Assembly (NCBI RefSeq): GCF_900111865.1
Contig: NZ_FOJS01000015.1
Coordinates: 1 to 61,729 of the forward strand
Origin: Parageobacillus thermantarcticus
GTDB taxonomy: Bacteria > Bacillota > Bacilli > Bacillales > Anoxybacillaceae
Direction: 5' to 3'
DNA: 61,729 bases
The notes below the pieces were generated by a model. The model was given only the letters and a program-made list of their open reading frames with translations. It searched no databases and was not told where the DNA came from. Position numbers and translations under genes: made by a program. The stretch's first letter is position 1, and each line of letters starts with the position of its first letter. Shown in pieces: positions 32,956 to 43,202 of the stretch.

Positions 32956-35340
32956 ATGATGAAACGCATTCAAAAGGCTGCCGTGCTCGGATCTGGCGTG
33001 ATGGGTTCGGGAATTGCGGCGCATTTGGCGAACGTGGGGATACCGACGTTGCTTCTTGATATCGTCCCGCGTGAGCTGACGAAAGAAGAGGTAGCAAAAG
33101 GATTAACGCTTGAACATAAAGAAGTGCGCAACCGTCTTGCCAATCAGGCGTTGCAAAAATTGTTAAAACAAAAGCCGGCGCCGCTTATGTCCAAGTCCAA
33201 TCTTGCCCTTATTGAAGCGGGAAACTTCGAGGATGATTTTCACCGGCTTGCTGAAGTGGACTGGATTATTGAAGCGGTCGTGGAAAACTTAGAAATTAAA
33301 AAAAGCGTATTTGCGAGGGTGGATGAAGTAAGAAAACCGGGAACGATTGTCAGTTCGAACACTTCCGGAATTTCCATCGAAGCGATGGCAGAAGGCCGTT
33401 CCGAGGATTTTAAAAAGCATTTTTTAGGAACACATTTCTTCAATCCGCCGCGCTACTTAAAGTTGCTTGAAATCATTCCGACGAAAGATACCGATCCAAA
33501 AGTTGTTTCATATATGAAAACGTTTGGCGAAGAAGTGCTTGGCAAAGGTGTTGTCATGGCGAAAGACACGCCAAATTTCATTGCGAACCGCATCGGTACG
33601 TATGGATTGTTAGTAACTGTAAGAGAAATGATGAAAGGCGGATACAGCGTTGGAGAAGTCGATTCGCTTACAGGACCGCTGATCGGCCGGCCGAAAAGCG
33701 CGACGTTCCGCACGCTTGACGTCGTCGGTTTAGACACGTTTATTCACGTTGCTAATAACGTCTTTGAAAAAGTAGAAGGAGAAGAAAAAGAAGCGTTTCG
33801 CGTTCCAAATTTTATGAAAGCGATGCTTGAAAAAGGATGGCTTGGCAGCAAATCGGGACAAGGCTTCTTTTTGAAGCAAGGAAACGATATTTTGGAACTT
33901 AATTATGAGACGCTGGAATATGAGCCGCGCAAAAAGCTGACGACTCCAGCGGTAGAGGCGAGCAAGCAAGCGAAAACGCTAGCTGATAAATTGAAAGCGC
34001 TTGTATATGCCGATGACCGCGCAGGAACGTTCCTTTGGAAAATCACTGCTCCGGTTCTTCTTTATTCGGCGAAATTGCTTGGTGAAATCGCCGATGACAT
34101 CGCTGCTATCGACCGCGCGATGAAATGGGGATTTGGCTGGGAGCTCGGCCCGTTTGAAATGTGGGACGCAATCGGTGTTGAGCAGTCTGTCCGGAAAATG
34201 AAGGAAGAAGGGTTTGAAATTCCTTCGTGGGTAACGGACATGCTCGCGAATGGATTTACGTCTTTCTACAAATTGGAAAAAGGGCAAGCATTCTATTATG
34301 ACCATGGGGAATACAAGCTGATTCAGGAAAATCCGAAAGTTATTCACATTCAGCGCTTAAAAGAGCAAAGAGGCGTTATTAAGAAAAATAGCGGCGCAAG
34401 CTTCATTGACATTGGCGATGATGTGGCGTTGTTGGAATTCCACTCGCCAAATAACGCGATCGGTACGGATATTGTGCAAATGATCAACTACGCGCTTGAA
34501 GAAGTGGAGCGAAACTATAAGGGTCTTGTCATCGGCAATCAAGGAAAAAACTTTTGTGTCGGTGCAAACCTTGCGATGATTTTGATGGAGGCGCAAGATG
34601 ACAACTATTTTGAAATTGAGCTTGCGGTCCGCCAATTCCAGCAAGCGATGATGAAGATTAAGTATAGCCCGAAGCCAGTTGTTGCCGCGCCGTTTGCGAT
34701 GACGCTCGGCGGCGGTGTGGAAATTTGCCTGCCATCCTCCCGCATTCAAGCAGCGGCGGAAACGTATATGGGGCTTGTCGAAGTCGGCGTCGGCCTCATT
34801 CCTGGCGGTGGCGGAAATAAAGAGCTTTATATTAAATATTTAAACAGTCTGCCAAACGGAGTCCATTTCGATTTGCAGCAAGTGGCGAACAAGGTGTTTG
34901 AAACGATTGCGATGGCAAAAGTATCCGGCTCAGCGGCAGAAGCGCGTGAACTGAACTTTTTGAATCAGCGCGATGGCATTACGATGAATAGCGACCATTT
35001 GCTTTACGATGCGAAACGGGCGGTTATTTCTCTTTATGATCAAGGCTATCGCCCGCCTGTTCGCAAAAAGGTGCCTGTTGTCGGCGAAACAGGTTATGCG
35101 GCAATGCTGCTTGGAGCGCAGTCGATGTATCACTCCGGGTACATTAGTGAACACGATTTGAAAATCGCGAAAAAACTTGCGTACGTCATCGCTGGCGGAA
35201 AAGTCCCGTACGGCACGGAAGTCGATGAACAATATTTGCTTGATTTAGAACGGGAAGCGTTTTTAAGCCTAGTCGGTGAACCGAAATCGCAAGCGAGAAT
35301 GCAGCATATGCTTGTTAAAGGGAAACCGTTGCGCAACTAA
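32956..35340 (+). CDS. fadN: 3-hydroxyacyl-CoA dehydrogenase / enoyl-CoA hydratase FadN
   Basis: The 794-residue bifunctional beta-oxidation enzyme has an N-terminal NAD-binding motif (AVLGSGVMGSGIAAHLA), two 3-hydroxyacyl-CoA dehydrogenase C-domains, and a C-terminal crotonase domain (GNQGKNFCVGANLAMILMEA, then FAMTLGGGVEICLPS). This order (dehydrogenase first) is typical of Bacillus FadN. It hydrates enoyl-CoA and oxidises the hydroxyacyl-CoA. It is the first gene of the FadR-controlled operon; a second ATG one codon later is possible. Confidence 0.94.
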   Translation: MMKRIQKAAVLGSGVMGSGIAAHLANVGIPTLLLDIVPRELTKEEVAKGLTLEHKEVRNRLANQALQKLLKQKPAPLMSKSNLALIEAGNFEDDFHRLAEVDWIIEAVVENLEIKKSVFARVDEVRKPGTIVSSNTSGISIEAMAEGRSEDFKKHFLGTHFFNPPRYLKLLEIIPTKDTDPKVVSYMKTFGEEVLGKGVVMAKDTPNFIANRIGTYGLLVTVREMMKGGYSVGEVDSLTGPLIGRPKSATFRTLDVVGLDTFIHVANNVFEKVEGEEKEAFRVPNFMKAMLEKGWLGSKSGQGFFLKQGNDILELNYETLEYEPRKKLTTPAVEASKQAKTLADKLKALVYADDRAGTFLWKITAPVLLYSAKLLGEIADDIAAIDRAMKWGFGWELGPFEMWDAIGVEQSVRKMKEEGFEIPSWVTDMLANGFTSFYKLEKGQAFYYDHGEYKLIQENPKVIHIQRLKEQRGVIKKNSGASFIDIGDDVALLEFHSPNNAIGTDIVQMINYALEEVERNYKGLVIGNQGKNFCVGANLAMILMEAQDDNYFEIELAVRQFQQAMMKIKYSPKPVVAAPFAMTLGGGVEICLPSSRIQAAAETYMGLVEVGVGLIPGGGGNKELYIKYLNSLPNGVHFDLQQVANKVFETIAMAKVSGSAAEARELNFLNQRDGITMNSDHLLYDAKRAVISLYDQGYRPPVRKKVPVVGETGYAAMLLGAQSMYHSGYISEHDLKIAKKLAYVIAGGKVPYGTEVDEQYLLDLEREAFLSLVGEPKSQARMQHMLVKGKPLRN

Positions 35341-35385
35341 TTGGAAATTGAAAGAACGAATATGAAAAAAACAGGAGGGACGGTT

Positions 35386-36558
35386 GTGAGAGAAGCGGTG
35401 ATTGTAGCGGGGGCGCGCACGCCGGTCGGAAAGGCGAAAAAAGGAACGCTCGCCCATGTGCGACCGGATGATTTAGGCGCGCTCGTCGTGAAGGAAACGT
35501 TGAAACGAGCCGGGAATTATGAAGGAAATATCGATGATCTTATTATTGGCTGCGCGATGCCGGAAGCGGAGCAAGGGTTAAATATCGCAAGAAACATCGG
35601 AGCGCTTGCCGGTCTTCCATACACGGTTCCGGCGATTACGATCAATCGTTATTGTTCGTCTGGTTTGCAAGCGATTGCTTACGCGGCGGAGCGCATCATG
35701 CTCGGCCATTCAGATACGGTCATTGCCGGCGGAGTGGAATCGATGAGCCTTGTCCCGATGATGGGGCATGTGATCCGTCCAAACGCGAAACTGGCAGAAG
35801 AAGCTCCAGAATATTATATGTCCATGGGACATACGGCCGAACAAGTAGCGATGAAGTATGGGGTTAGCCGTGAAGACCAAGATGCGTTTGCTGTGAGAAG
35901 CCATCAGCGCGCGGCAAAAGCGATCCGTGAAGGCAAATTTAAAGACGAAATTGTTCCAGTCGAAGTGACCGTTCGCAAAATAGAAAATAATAAGTTAGTT
36001 GAAAAAACGATACTTTTCGAAGAAGACGAAGGGGTGCGCCCGGATACGAATATGGAAACGTTAGCAAAACTCCGTCCGGCATTTTCCATAAACGGAACGG
36101 TAACAGCTGGGAACGCTTCGCAAATGAGCGATGGCGCTGCTGCTGTCATGGTGATGGACCGCGAAAAAGCAGAATCGCTAGGATTAAAACCGCTTGGGAA
36201 ATTCCGTTCGTTCGCCGTCGCCGGCGTGCCGCCGGAAGTGATGGGAATCGGTCCGGTTGCCGCGGTTCCGAAAGCGTTAAAGCTTGCTGGCTTAGAGCTT
36301 TCGGATATCGGATTAATCGAGCTAAATGAAGCGTTTGCGTCTCAAGCGATTCAAGTGATTCGCGAGCTTGGGCTAGATGAGGAAAAAGTAAATGTCAACG
36401 GAGGCGCCATCGCGCTTGGCCATCCGCTTGGCTGTACTGGTGCAAAATTGACGCTGTCGCTGCTTTATGAAATGCGCCGTCGCAACGTGCAATTCGGAAT
36501 CGTCACGATGTGTATCGGCGGCGGCATGGGCGCTGCAGGAGTGTTTGAATTAATTTAA
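35386..36558 (+). CDS. fadA: Acetyl-CoA acyltransferase FadA
   Basis: The 390-residue thiolase splits 3-ketoacyl-CoA into acetyl-CoA and a shortened acyl-CoA. Nucleophile C90 ([11 protein letters not shown]), the H in [17 protein letters not shown] and the late C in MCIGGGMG form the active site. GTG 35386 follows GGAGGG; the frame begins earlier without a ribosome site. It follows fadN by 45 bases. Confidence 0.94.
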   Translation: MREAVIVAGARTPVGKAKKGTLAHVRPDDLGALVVKETLKRAGNYEGNIDDLIIGCAMPEAEQGLNIARNIGALAGLPYTVPAITINRYCSSGLQAIAYAAERIMLGHSDTVIAGGVESMSLVPMMGHVIRPNAKLAEEAPEYYMSMGHTAEQVAMKYGVSREDQDAFAVRSHQRAAKAIREGKFKDEIVPVEVTVRKIENNKLVEKTILFEEDEGVRPDTNMETLAKLRPAFSINGTVTAGNASQMSDGAAAVMVMDREKAESLGLKPLGKFRSFAVAGVPPEVMGIGPVAAVPKALKLAGLELSDIGLIELNEAFASQAIQVIRELGLDEEKVNVNGGAIALGHPLGCTGAKLTLSLLYEMRRRNVQFGIVTMCIGGGMGAAGVFELI

Positions 36559-36627
36559 CCGTGACGAAAGCGGGCGGCATGCTCCCGCCCGACCATATAT
36601 GACAAAAATCAGGGGGAGGAGTTATTA

Positions 36628-38412
36628 ATGGCAAAGACATTGGAAAATGCGATTAAAGGTGGAAGCTTTCTGATTGAAGACATTCCGTGCGAACGCGTAT
36701 TTACACCGGAGGATTTTACCGACGAACATAAAATGATCGCGAAAACGACGGAAGATTACGTCGTAAACGAAGTGCTTCCACAATTAGAATATTTGGAAAA
36801 TCACGAATTTGACCGTTCGGTTCAATTGTTAAGAAAAGCAGGAGAACTTGGATTGCTTAGCGCGGATATTCCGGAAGAATACGGCGGTTTAGGGCTTGAC
36901 AAAATCAGTTCTGCGCTGATCGCGGAGAAAATGGCACGCGCCGGCGGTTTCTCGATTTCCCATGGCGCGCACGTTGGCATTGGATCGCTTCCAATCGTCT
37001 TATTTGGAACAGAAGAACAAAAGAGAAAATATCTTCCATATTTAGCGACTGGGGAAAAAATTGCTGCATACGCGTTAACAGAGCCTGGCTCCGGTTCAGA
37101 CGCGCTAGGAGCAAAAACGACAGCGAAATTAAACGAAGAAGGAACGCATTACATCTTAAATGGGGAAAAACAATGGATCACAAACGCTGGATTTGCCGAT
37201 GTGTTTATCGTATATGCGAAAGTAGACGGCGAACATTTTTCCGCATTCATTGTTGAACGTGATTTTCCGGGGGTTTCTACCGGTCAGGAAGAAAAGAAAA
37301 TGGGAATTAAAAGCTCTTCGACCCGTACGTTAATTTTGCAAGACGTGCCTGTTCCGAAAGAAAACTTGCTTGGGGAAGTTGGAAGAGGCCATGTGATTGC
37401 GTTCAACATCTTAAACATTGGCCGTTATAAACTTGGAGTCGGCGCTGTTGGCGGCGCGAAACGGGCGCTGGAAATTACGTTGCAATATGCGAATCAACGT
37501 CAACAATTTAAACAGCCGATTTCTAAATTTACATTAACGCAAGAAAAATTCGCGACGATGGCTTCCCGCTTGTATGCCACAGAAAGTTCTGTCTACCGCA
37601 CGGTCGGCTTGTTTGACGAACGGATGAGCCTTCTTGATGGGGAAAAGGCAAAAGACGGAAAAGAAATCGCGAAATCGATTGCGGAATACGCGATTGAATG
37701 CTCGCTGAACAAATTTTTCGCGACGGAAACGTTGGACTATATTGTCGACGAAGGTGTACAAATTCATGGCGGTTACGGATTTATGCAAGAATATGAAATT
37801 GAGCGGGCTTACCGCGATTCTCGGATTAACCGAATTTTTGAAGGAACGAACGAAATCAACCGTCTGTTAGTTCCGGGCATGTATTTGAAAAAAGCGATGA
37901 AAGGTGAACTTCCGCTTTTGCAAAAAGCGCAACAGCTTCAAGAAGAATTAATCATGCTCGCGCCGGAAGAAGTCGGCGACGGCATTCTAGAGCAAGAAAA
38001 ATATTTGGTGCGCAACGCGAAAAAAATCGCGTTAATGGCAGCGGGATTAGCGGCACAAAAATTCGGTCCGAAATTGGAAAACGAACAGGAAATTTTAGTA
38101 AATATCGCTGACATTGTTGCGAACATTTATGCAATGGAATCGGCAGTGCTTCGTACCGAAAAGGCAATAAAGAACTCCGGAGTGGAGAAAAATAAACAAA
38201 AGCTGCTTTATACGCAAATTTTCTGCCAAGAGGCGTTCAACGAAATCGAGGCACATGCGAAAGAAACGATTGTTGCGGTAGAACAAGGCGATACGTTGCG
38301 CATGATGTTGGCCGCTTTGCGCAAATTAACGCGCTATACCCCAATCAATATCATCGCGAAAAAACGTGAAGCGGCAGCGGCGCTCATTGAAGCGGAACGT
38401 TATATTGTGTAA
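36628..38412 (+). CDS. fadE: Acyl-CoA dehydrogenase FadE
   Basis: The 594-residue flavoprotein performs the first oxidation of beta-oxidation. The N-terminal acyl-CoA dehydrogenase core shows [33 protein letters not shown] and [11 protein letters not shown]; the extra ~190 C-terminal residues are the extension typical of long FadE/VLCAD-like enzymes. It lies 69 bases after fadA behind GGGGGAGG and is followed by a terminator. Electrons pass to an ETF not in this window. Confidence 0.93.
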   Translation: MAKTLENAIKGGSFLIEDIPCERVFTPEDFTDEHKMIAKTTEDYVVNEVLPQLEYLENHEFDRSVQLLRKAGELGLLSADIPEEYGGLGLDKISSALIAEKMARAGGFSISHGAHVGIGSLPIVLFGTEEQKRKYLPYLATGEKIAAYALTEPGSGSDALGAKTTAKLNEEGTHYILNGEKQWITNAGFADVFIVYAKVDGEHFSAFIVERDFPGVSTGQEEKKMGIKSSSTRTLILQDVPVPKENLLGEVGRGHVIAFNILNIGRYKLGVGAVGGAKRALEITLQYANQRQQFKQPISKFTLTQEKFATMASRLYATESSVYRTVGLFDERMSLLDGEKAKDGKEIAKSIAEYAIECSLNKFFATETLDYIVDEGVQIHGGYGFMQEYEIERAYRDSRINRIFEGTNEINRLLVPGMYLKKAMKGELPLLQKAQQLQEELIMLAPEEVGDGILEQEKYLVRNAKKIALMAAGLAAQKFGPKLENEQEILVNIADIVANIYAMESAVLRTEKAIKNSGVEKNKQKLLYTQIFCQEAFNEIEAHAKETIVAVEQGDTLRMMLAALRKLTRYTPINIIAKKREAAAALIEAERYIV

Positions 38413-38418
38413 TAATGG

Positions 38419-38448
38419 AAAGTACCAGGCTCGTCCCTGGTACTTTAA
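38419..38448 (+). terminator. Terminator of fadNAE
   Basis: AAAGTACCAGG (38419-38429) pairs perfectly with CCTGGTACTTT (38436-38446). A short T-poor tail follows. Confidence 0.75.
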
Positions 38449-38469
38449 TTTAATAAAGGATGGTGGAGT

Positions 38470-38832
38470 ATGGCGTTCACTTTTTATTGGTATCCGAAAT
38501 GCGGCACATGCCGAAAAGCGAAAAAATGGCTCGATGAGCATGGCGTTGCCGTACGGGAAATACATATTGTTGACAACCCGCCGGCAAAAGATGAGCTGGC
38601 GGAGCTTTATCGCAAGAGCGGGCTTCCGTTAAAAAAATTTTTTAATACAAGTGGTATGAAATATCGTCAGTTAGGGCTAAAAGATAAAGTGAATACCGCT
38701 TCGGAAGAAGAGCTTCTTGAACTGCTCGCTTCCGACGGCATGTTGATTAAGCGCCCGATTTTGACGGACGGAAATCATGTTATCGTTGGGTTCAATGAAG
38801 AGCAATATGAAAAATTTTTTGGGCAAAGATGA
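38470..38832 (+). CDS. yusI: ArsC/Spx-family protein YusI
   Basis: The 120-residue protein has the ArsC/Spx thioredoxin-like fold with CGTC at residues 11-14 (YPKCGTCRKAKKWL) and the RPILTDG motif. YusI-type proteins are annotated as arsenate reductase-like; they are neither Spx nor proven arsenate reductases. GGTGG precedes the start. The gene occupies the same place as B. subtilis yusI, between fadE and gcvH. Confidence 0.85.
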   Translation: MAFTFYWYPKCGTCRKAKKWLDEHGVAVREIHIVDNPPAKDELAELYRKSGLPLKKFFNTSGMKYRQLGLKDKVNTASEEELLELLASDGMLIKRPILTDGNHVIVGFNEEQYEKFFGQR

Positions 38833-38922
38833 CGAATTCGGTGAGTTTTTTGATAAAATCGGTTATTATTAAAAAGAATACAATATTAAAAAAAATATAA
38901 TCTGTTATGGAGGGATGCAATC

Positions 38923-39306
38923 ATGAATACGCCAAAGGAGTTACGCTATTCTGAAGAACATGAGTGGGTGCGCGTCGAAGGAGATAAAGTGCGCATCGGC
39001 ATTACGGATTTTGCGCAATCTGAATTAGGCGACATCGTTTTTGTTGAACTGCCGGAAGTAGGTACAGAAATTACGGCAAACGAGCCGTTCGGCAGCGTGG
39101 AATCGGTAAAAACGGTTTCCGAACTTTATGCGCCGATTAGCGGCAAAGTAGTCGAAGTGAATGAAGCATTAAATGACAACCCAGAATATGTAAATGAATC
39201 CCCATATGAAAAAGCGTGGATGATTGTCGTCGAGCCTTCCGATATGAGTGAGATCGACAATTTATTAACGGCAGAGCAATATGAAGCAATGGTAAAAGAA
39301 GGATGA
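38923..39306 (+). CDS. gcvH: Glycine cleavage system H protein
   Basis: The 127-residue lipoyl carrier moves the aminomethyl group between glycine cleavage enzymes; in Bacillus it also supplies lipoyl groups to other complexes. Lipoylated K63 lies in [10 protein letters not shown], and [13 protein letters not shown] is the family N-terminus. GGAGGG precedes the start. It is separate from the other gcv genes, as in B. subtilis. Confidence 0.96.
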   Translation: MNTPKELRYSEEHEWVRVEGDKVRIGITDFAQSELGDIVFVELPEVGTEITANEPFGSVESVKTVSELYAPISGKVVEVNEALNDNPEYVNESPYEKAWMIVVEPSDMSEIDNLLTAEQYEAMVKEG

Positions 39307-39339
39307 TCATTGGCATAAACGACCATTGTTGATTACGTA

Positions 39340-39392
39340 GGCGATGGGCACTCTAATACATAACGAGGTGGATAAAAAGAGTGCTCATTGCC
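39340..39392. repeat. Imperfect inverted repeat after gcvH
   Basis: GGCGATGGGCACTCT (39340-39354) and AGAGTGCTCATTGCC (39378-39392) are inverted copies matching at 13 of 15 positions around a 23-base loop. There is no T tract, so it is not a typical terminator. It could be a mobile-element scar or an RNA hairpin. Confidence 0.55.
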
Positions 39393-39828
39393 GTTAAAAC
39401 CAAAAAAGCTGTAAGGGAAAATAAAACTCAATTTTATTTTATATGGCTATTTTGTCTTTTGCCATCGACTTTCGTGACAAAAGCGATATGAACGATATTT
39501 ATAAGGAATGACCGTCACCGTTGTGCCAGATCAAAAACATGCCGATTGCGACGGTGAGGCTAGTTGGTGTAAAAGCAACGGTGCTATGCCGTTGCTTTTC
39601 TTCGTGTTTACCGTTTCGCGAAAAAAGGCGGTAAACAAGCTTGCGAAAGGAAACGGTCGCATTATTTTTCGCATAAATGTGCAAGTGCATTTTCCAGACA
39701 AATTAAAATTTATCGTGTAAAACTCCATTCTCGGTTCAGCGAACTCGCATCGCCGGGAAACAAAGCCGTTTGTACCTTTTTCTTGTTCCGCAAGGACTTG
39801 ATCCATTTTTCTTAAGGTGTGGTCCATT
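39393..39828. other. Gene-poor stretch with repeat debris
   Basis: No convincing gene lies here; short open frames on both strands lack ribosome sites. A strong terminator-like hairpin is at 39,571-39,599. From 39,710 to 39,803 the minus strand carries GATCAAGTCC and, further on, GGAGTTTTACACGATA, matching the degenerate IS256-type end sequences at 24,990 and 30,430. Confidence 0.5.
39571..39605 (+). terminator. Terminator hairpin
   Basis: AAAAGCAACGG (39571-39581) pairs perfectly with CCGTTGCTTTT (39589-39599) around a 7-base loop. It may end gcvH read-through transcripts. Confidence 0.65.
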
Positions 39829-40179
39829 ATGATAGAAATTGAAAAAGTAATTATTGTCGAAGGACGTTCCGACAAACAAAAAATTGAAAAGATTGTGAAT
39901 GAACCGGTTGAAATTATTTGCACAAATGGGACGATTAGCGATGCTAAATTGGAAGAGATGATTGAAGAACTTTATTATAAAGAAGTTTATATATTGGTGG
40001 ATGCCGATGAAGCGGGCGAAAAATTACGAAAACAGTTTCGCCGCGAATTTCCTGAGGCAGAACATATATATATTGACCGAATGTATCGGGAAGTAGCCGC
40101 GGCGCCGAATTGGCATATCGCCCAAGTATTATTGCGAGCAAATTTTAATGTCCATTATCATTATTTGTTAAAAAGGTGA
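39829..40179 (+). CDS. yusF: Toprim-domain protein YusF
   Basis: The 116-residue protein is a stand-alone toprim domain: the conserved Glu in KVIIVEGRSDKQKIEKI and the acidic pair in YILVDADEAGEKLRK. Toprim domains bind metal and act in nucleic-acid cleavage or joining; small M5-like members process RNA, but YusF itself has no proven substrate. ATG 39829 follows AAGGTG. The stop overlaps the next gene region, and the order yusF-yusE-yusD follows B. subtilis. Confidence 0.82.
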   Translation: MIEIEKVIIVEGRSDKQKIEKIVNEPVEIICTNGTISDAKLEEMIEELYYKEVYILVDADEAGEKLRKQFRREFPEAEHIYIDRMYREVAAAPNWHIAQVLLRANFNVHYHYLLKR

Positions 40180-40187
40180 AAGCAGCG

Positions 40188-40508
40188 ATGAAAAAATTAC
40201 AGTTAGCTGAAATAGATGACATTATTAATAAGGAAGAGAATGTTTGCCTTTATGTGTATACACCGATGTGCGGCACTTGCCAGCTTGCCGAGCGGATGAT
40301 GGAAGTGGTCGAAGAACTGTTTCCGCGCATTCCGTTTTACAAAACCGATATTAATTATATGCCGGAGCGTGCGGCCGCATGGAAAATTGAAAGTGTTCCA
40401 TGCCTTCTTTTATTTGATGGCGGCAATATCATAAAAAAATTATACGCGTTCCATTCGGTACCGTATTTATATGAAATAATAAAGGAATTTTGGCCGGAAA
40501 GCAGATAG
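40188..40508 (+). CDS. yusE: Thioredoxin-like protein YusE
   Basis: The 106-residue protein has the thioredoxin fold with active site CGTC at residues 28-31 (YTPMCGTCQLAERM) and the cis-proline loop IESVPCLLLF. It is probably a cytoplasmic disulfide reductase or isomerase with unknown partner. ATG 40188 is preferred; a GTG at 40176 would overlap the yusF stop. It is likely co-transcribed with yusF. Confidence 0.85.
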   Translation: MKKLQLAEIDDIINKEENVCLYVYTPMCGTCQLAERMMEVVEELFPRIPFYKTDINYMPERAAAWKIESVPCLLLFDGGNIIKKLYAFHSVPYLYEIIKEFWPESR

Positions 40509-40731
40509 CAATATTTTCTTAATGCGCAAAACGAAAAATGGGCAAATCGTTCTTTTCTCTCGCAAAGCAGGCAGAATAAACGATGATTTGCGGTCATTTG
40601 ACATCATTTCTTGGGAAATGATGAGAATCTTGCCTATTTTTCAGAGGATTTGTCGAGATTTTTATAAAGGATTCTCCCCCTTTTCTAATGAAATAAATGG
40701 GTAACGGGATAAAGGGGGAGGAGGATATAAA

Positions 40732-41079
40732 ATGGATATGCGTGAATTAATAAAACAACTTACAGAACGAATGCAAAAGTTGAATCATTTATCACCGATT
40801 TTGCCAGAAGAGGAATTATACGTTCAATTTGAATGCGGATCGGAAACGGCAGTTGTGGCGATTTCTAAACATACAATCGAGCAGAAGGAAGCGGCAGATG
40901 AACGGCGGTTGTTGACTGTCCGGGGATCGAAAGAAGCGCTTGAAGCGCTGTTAAATGGAAGGATAAAGTTGCAACAACAAATTCGGCTTCGTGAAGTAAA
41001 TATTTCTGGAAGTTTCCGCCATATGCTGCTAGTGGAGTCGCTGCTTCATTTGTCAAAGCCGTATCGCTATGTTTGCTAA
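40732..41079 (+). CDS. yusD: SCP2-like sterol-carrier family protein YusD
   Basis: The 115-residue protein shows the SCP2-type pattern: an N-terminal helix, a beta-rich middle (EELYVQFECGSETAVVAISK), and RLLTVRGSKEALEALLNG. Such proteins form a hydrophobic pocket for lipid or acyl-CoA; the ligand is unknown. GGGGGAGGAGG precedes the start. The synteny with B. subtilis yusD, between yusE and metN, supports the call. Confidence 0.75.
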   Translation: MDMRELIKQLTERMQKLNHLSPILPEEELYVQFECGSETAVVAISKHTIEQKEAADERRLLTVRGSKEALEALLNGRIKLQQQIRLREVNISGSFRHMLLVESLLHLSKPYRYVC

Positions 41080-41217
41080 AATTTGTGGAAGAAACAATTG
41101 ACAAGCCGTAAAAATAGTAGTACTATTCAGAAAAAAAGTATAATAATTTTTACGTTTTCGCTTCATAAGCAAAAAACTTATATGTTATTTTCGAATATTT
41201 TTATTATAATATTTTTA

Positions 41218-41247
41218 TTGACATTATTCGACATATAATGATAAAAT
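41218..41247 (+). promoter_or_regulatory. Promoter of the methionine transporter operon
   Basis: TTGACA (41218-41223) and TAAAAT (41242-41247), spacer 18 bases, lie 50 bases upstream of the S-box leader. Confidence 0.6.
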
Positions 41248-41296
41248 CACATTCGTAATTAATGAGACATTTTAACTGAATAAAGTGCATCTTGTG

Positions 41297-41459
41297 CTCT
41301 TATCAAGAGAGGTGGAGGGATGTGCCCAATGAAACCCGGCAACCGTCAGCGGCTTCGCTGAAATGGTGCCAATTCACACAAAGCGTCTGCTTTGAGAGAT
41401 AAGAGACAGAACGGTAACGATTGCCTTTCTGTTCTCTTGAGCAGAAGGGTTTTCTTTTT
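41297..41459 (+). promoter_or_regulatory. SAM-I (S-box) riboswitch
   Basis: The leader has the conserved S-box core: CTCTTATCAAGAGAGGTGGA with GGGA, then GAAACCCGGCAACC, GGTGCCAATTC and GAGAGATAAGAG. It ends in a terminator, CCTTTCTG (41424-41431) with CAGAAGGG (41442-41449) and a T run. AGAACAGAA can pair alternatively to form the antiterminator. S-adenosylmethionine binding should stop transcription of metNIQ. Confidence 0.96.
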
Positions 41460-41499
41460 GTTGCGAGTGTTTTTTGCATGAAGGAAGGTGAAAATGTGC

Positions 41500-42528
41500 A
41501 TGATTATATTAGAAAACGTGACAAAAATTTATGAAGCTTCCAACGGATCTGTGACAGCGGTGGATAATGTCAGTTTACAGATAAAGGAAGGAGAAATTTT
41601 CGGTATCATCGGGTATAGCGGAGCGGGAAAAAGTTCGTTAATCCGTCTCCTTAACGGATTGGAAAAACCGACAAATGGAAAAGTCATTGTCGCCGGACGC
41701 GATATCGCTAATATTAAAGGAAAAGAATTGCGAAAGGCTCGCCAAGAAATAGGGATGATTTTCCAACATTTTAATTTATTATGGTCGAGAACTGTCCGTG
41801 AAAACATTGCGTTTCCGTTAGAAATTGCTGGCGTGCCAAAAGAGCAGCGAAAAAAACGAGTCGATGAACTTATTCAGCTTGTTGGATTGCAAGGAAGAGA
41901 AGACGCCTATCCATCGCAGCTTAGCGGAGGGCAAAAACAACGCGTCGGCATTGCGCGAGCGTTGGCAAACAATCCAAAAGTGCTATTGTGCGATGAAGCG
42001 ACATCGGCGCTTGACCCGCAAACAACCGATTCGATTTTGGAACTTTTGGTCGATATTAATAAACGTCTAGGATTGACGATCGTATTAATTACTCATGAAA
42101 TGCATGTGATCCGCAAAATTTGCGATCGCGTCGCGGTGATGGAAAACGGAAAAATCGTCGAACAAGGCGAAGTGCTGCAAGTGTTCCGCCAGCCAAAACA
42201 AGCGATTACGAAACGGTTTGTTCAGCAAGTGGTCGAACCGGAGGAAACAAAAGAAACGATTACTCATTTACTTGATAAATACCCGAACGGAATGGTTGTT
42301 CAATTGACGTTTGTCGGCGAAGCCGCTGAACAGCCGCTCATTGCCAATGTCGTTCGCCAGTTTCAAGTCGATGCGAATATTCTGCAAGGAAAAATTTCGC
42401 AGACACATCAAGGTTCTTACGGTGTTCTATTCGTTCATATAGATGGGGAGAAAGAGGAAGTTGCCCGCGCGATTGATTATATTCGAAATCAGCAAGTGGC
42501 GGTGGAGGTGATGACAAATGCTCGCTAA
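41500..42528 (+). CDS. metN: Methionine ABC importer ATPase MetN
   Basis: The 342-residue ABC ATPase has Walker A GYSGAGKSS, signature LSGGQKQRVGIARAL, Walker B VLLCDEATSALDP and a C-terminal NIL/ACT-like methionine-sensing domain (about 265-342). It drives uptake of methionine through MetI. Start 41500 gives the usual MIILENVTKIY start; ATG 41494 and GTG 41488 are in frame and nearer to AAGGAAGG. It overlaps metI. Confidence 0.95.
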   Translation: MIILENVTKIYEASNGSVTAVDNVSLQIKEGEIFGIIGYSGAGKSSLIRLLNGLEKPTNGKVIVAGRDIANIKGKELRKARQEIGMIFQHFNLLWSRTVRENIAFPLEIAGVPKEQRKKRVDELIQLVGLQGREDAYPSQLSGGQKQRVGIARALANNPKVLLCDEATSALDPQTTDSILELLVDINKRLGLTIVLITHEMHVIRKICDRVAVMENGKIVEQGEVLQVFRQPKQAITKRFVQQVVEPEETKETITHLLDKYPNGMVVQLTFVGEAAEQPLIANVVRQFQVDANILQGKISQTHQGSYGVLFVHIDGEKEEVARAIDYIRNQQVAVEVMTNAR

Positions 42529-43186
42529 CCTCTTACCGAACGTAGAGTGGGATATGATTTGGGCAGCTACTGTCGAGACGCTTTATATGACAGGGATCGC
42601 GGTTGTAGCGACATTTATATTAGGAACAATTCTTGGACTGCTTTTATTTTTAACGTCGAAAGGCAACTTATGGGAAAACCGCTTGGCGAATATGATCATT
42701 GCCGCTGTCGTTAATATTTTCCGTTCCATTCCATTTATTATATTAATTATTTTATTAATTCCGTTGACGAAATGGATGGTTGGAACGATGCTTGGTGCTA
42801 ACGCCGCGCTGCCGGCGCTTATTATCGGAGCGGCGCCATTTTACGCGCGAATGGTCGAAATTGCGCTCCGCGAAATTGATAAAGGCGTGATTGAAGCGGC
42901 GAAAGCGATGGGGGCTTCAACGGCAACGATTATTTGGAAAGTGTTGCTTCCAGAGTCACTGCCTGCTCTTGTGTCCGGAATTACCGTAACAGCGATCGCT
43001 TTGGTTGGATATACGGCGATGGCGGGAGTCGTCGGCGCTGGCGGTCTTGGCAACTTAGCGTATTTGGAAGGATTCCAGCGCAACCATAACGATGTGACAT
43101 TTGTCGCCACCGTACTCGTGTTAATCATCGTATTTGTCATTCAGTTTATCGGTGACTTTGTCACTTCCAAAATAGATAAACGATAA
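42518..43186 (+). CDS. metP: Methionine ABC permease MetI (MetP)
   Basis: The 222-residue membrane protein has five or six helices and the binding-protein-dependent permease motif EAAKAMGASTATIIWKVLLP. It forms the channel with MetN. It starts 11 bases before the metN stop, indicating coupled translation. Confidence 0.94.
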   Translation: MLANLLPNVEWDMIWAATVETLYMTGIAVVATFILGTILGLLLFLTSKGNLWENRLANMIIAAVVNIFRSIPFIILIILLIPLTKWMVGTMLGANAALPALIIGAAPFYARMVEIALREIDKGVIEAAKAMGASTATIIWKVLLPESLPALVSGITVTAIALVGYTAMAGVVGAGGLGNLAYLEGFQRNHNDVTFVATVLVLIIVFVIQFIGDFVTSKIDKR

Positions 43187-43202
43187 AAAGGGGGAATTGA
43201 TT

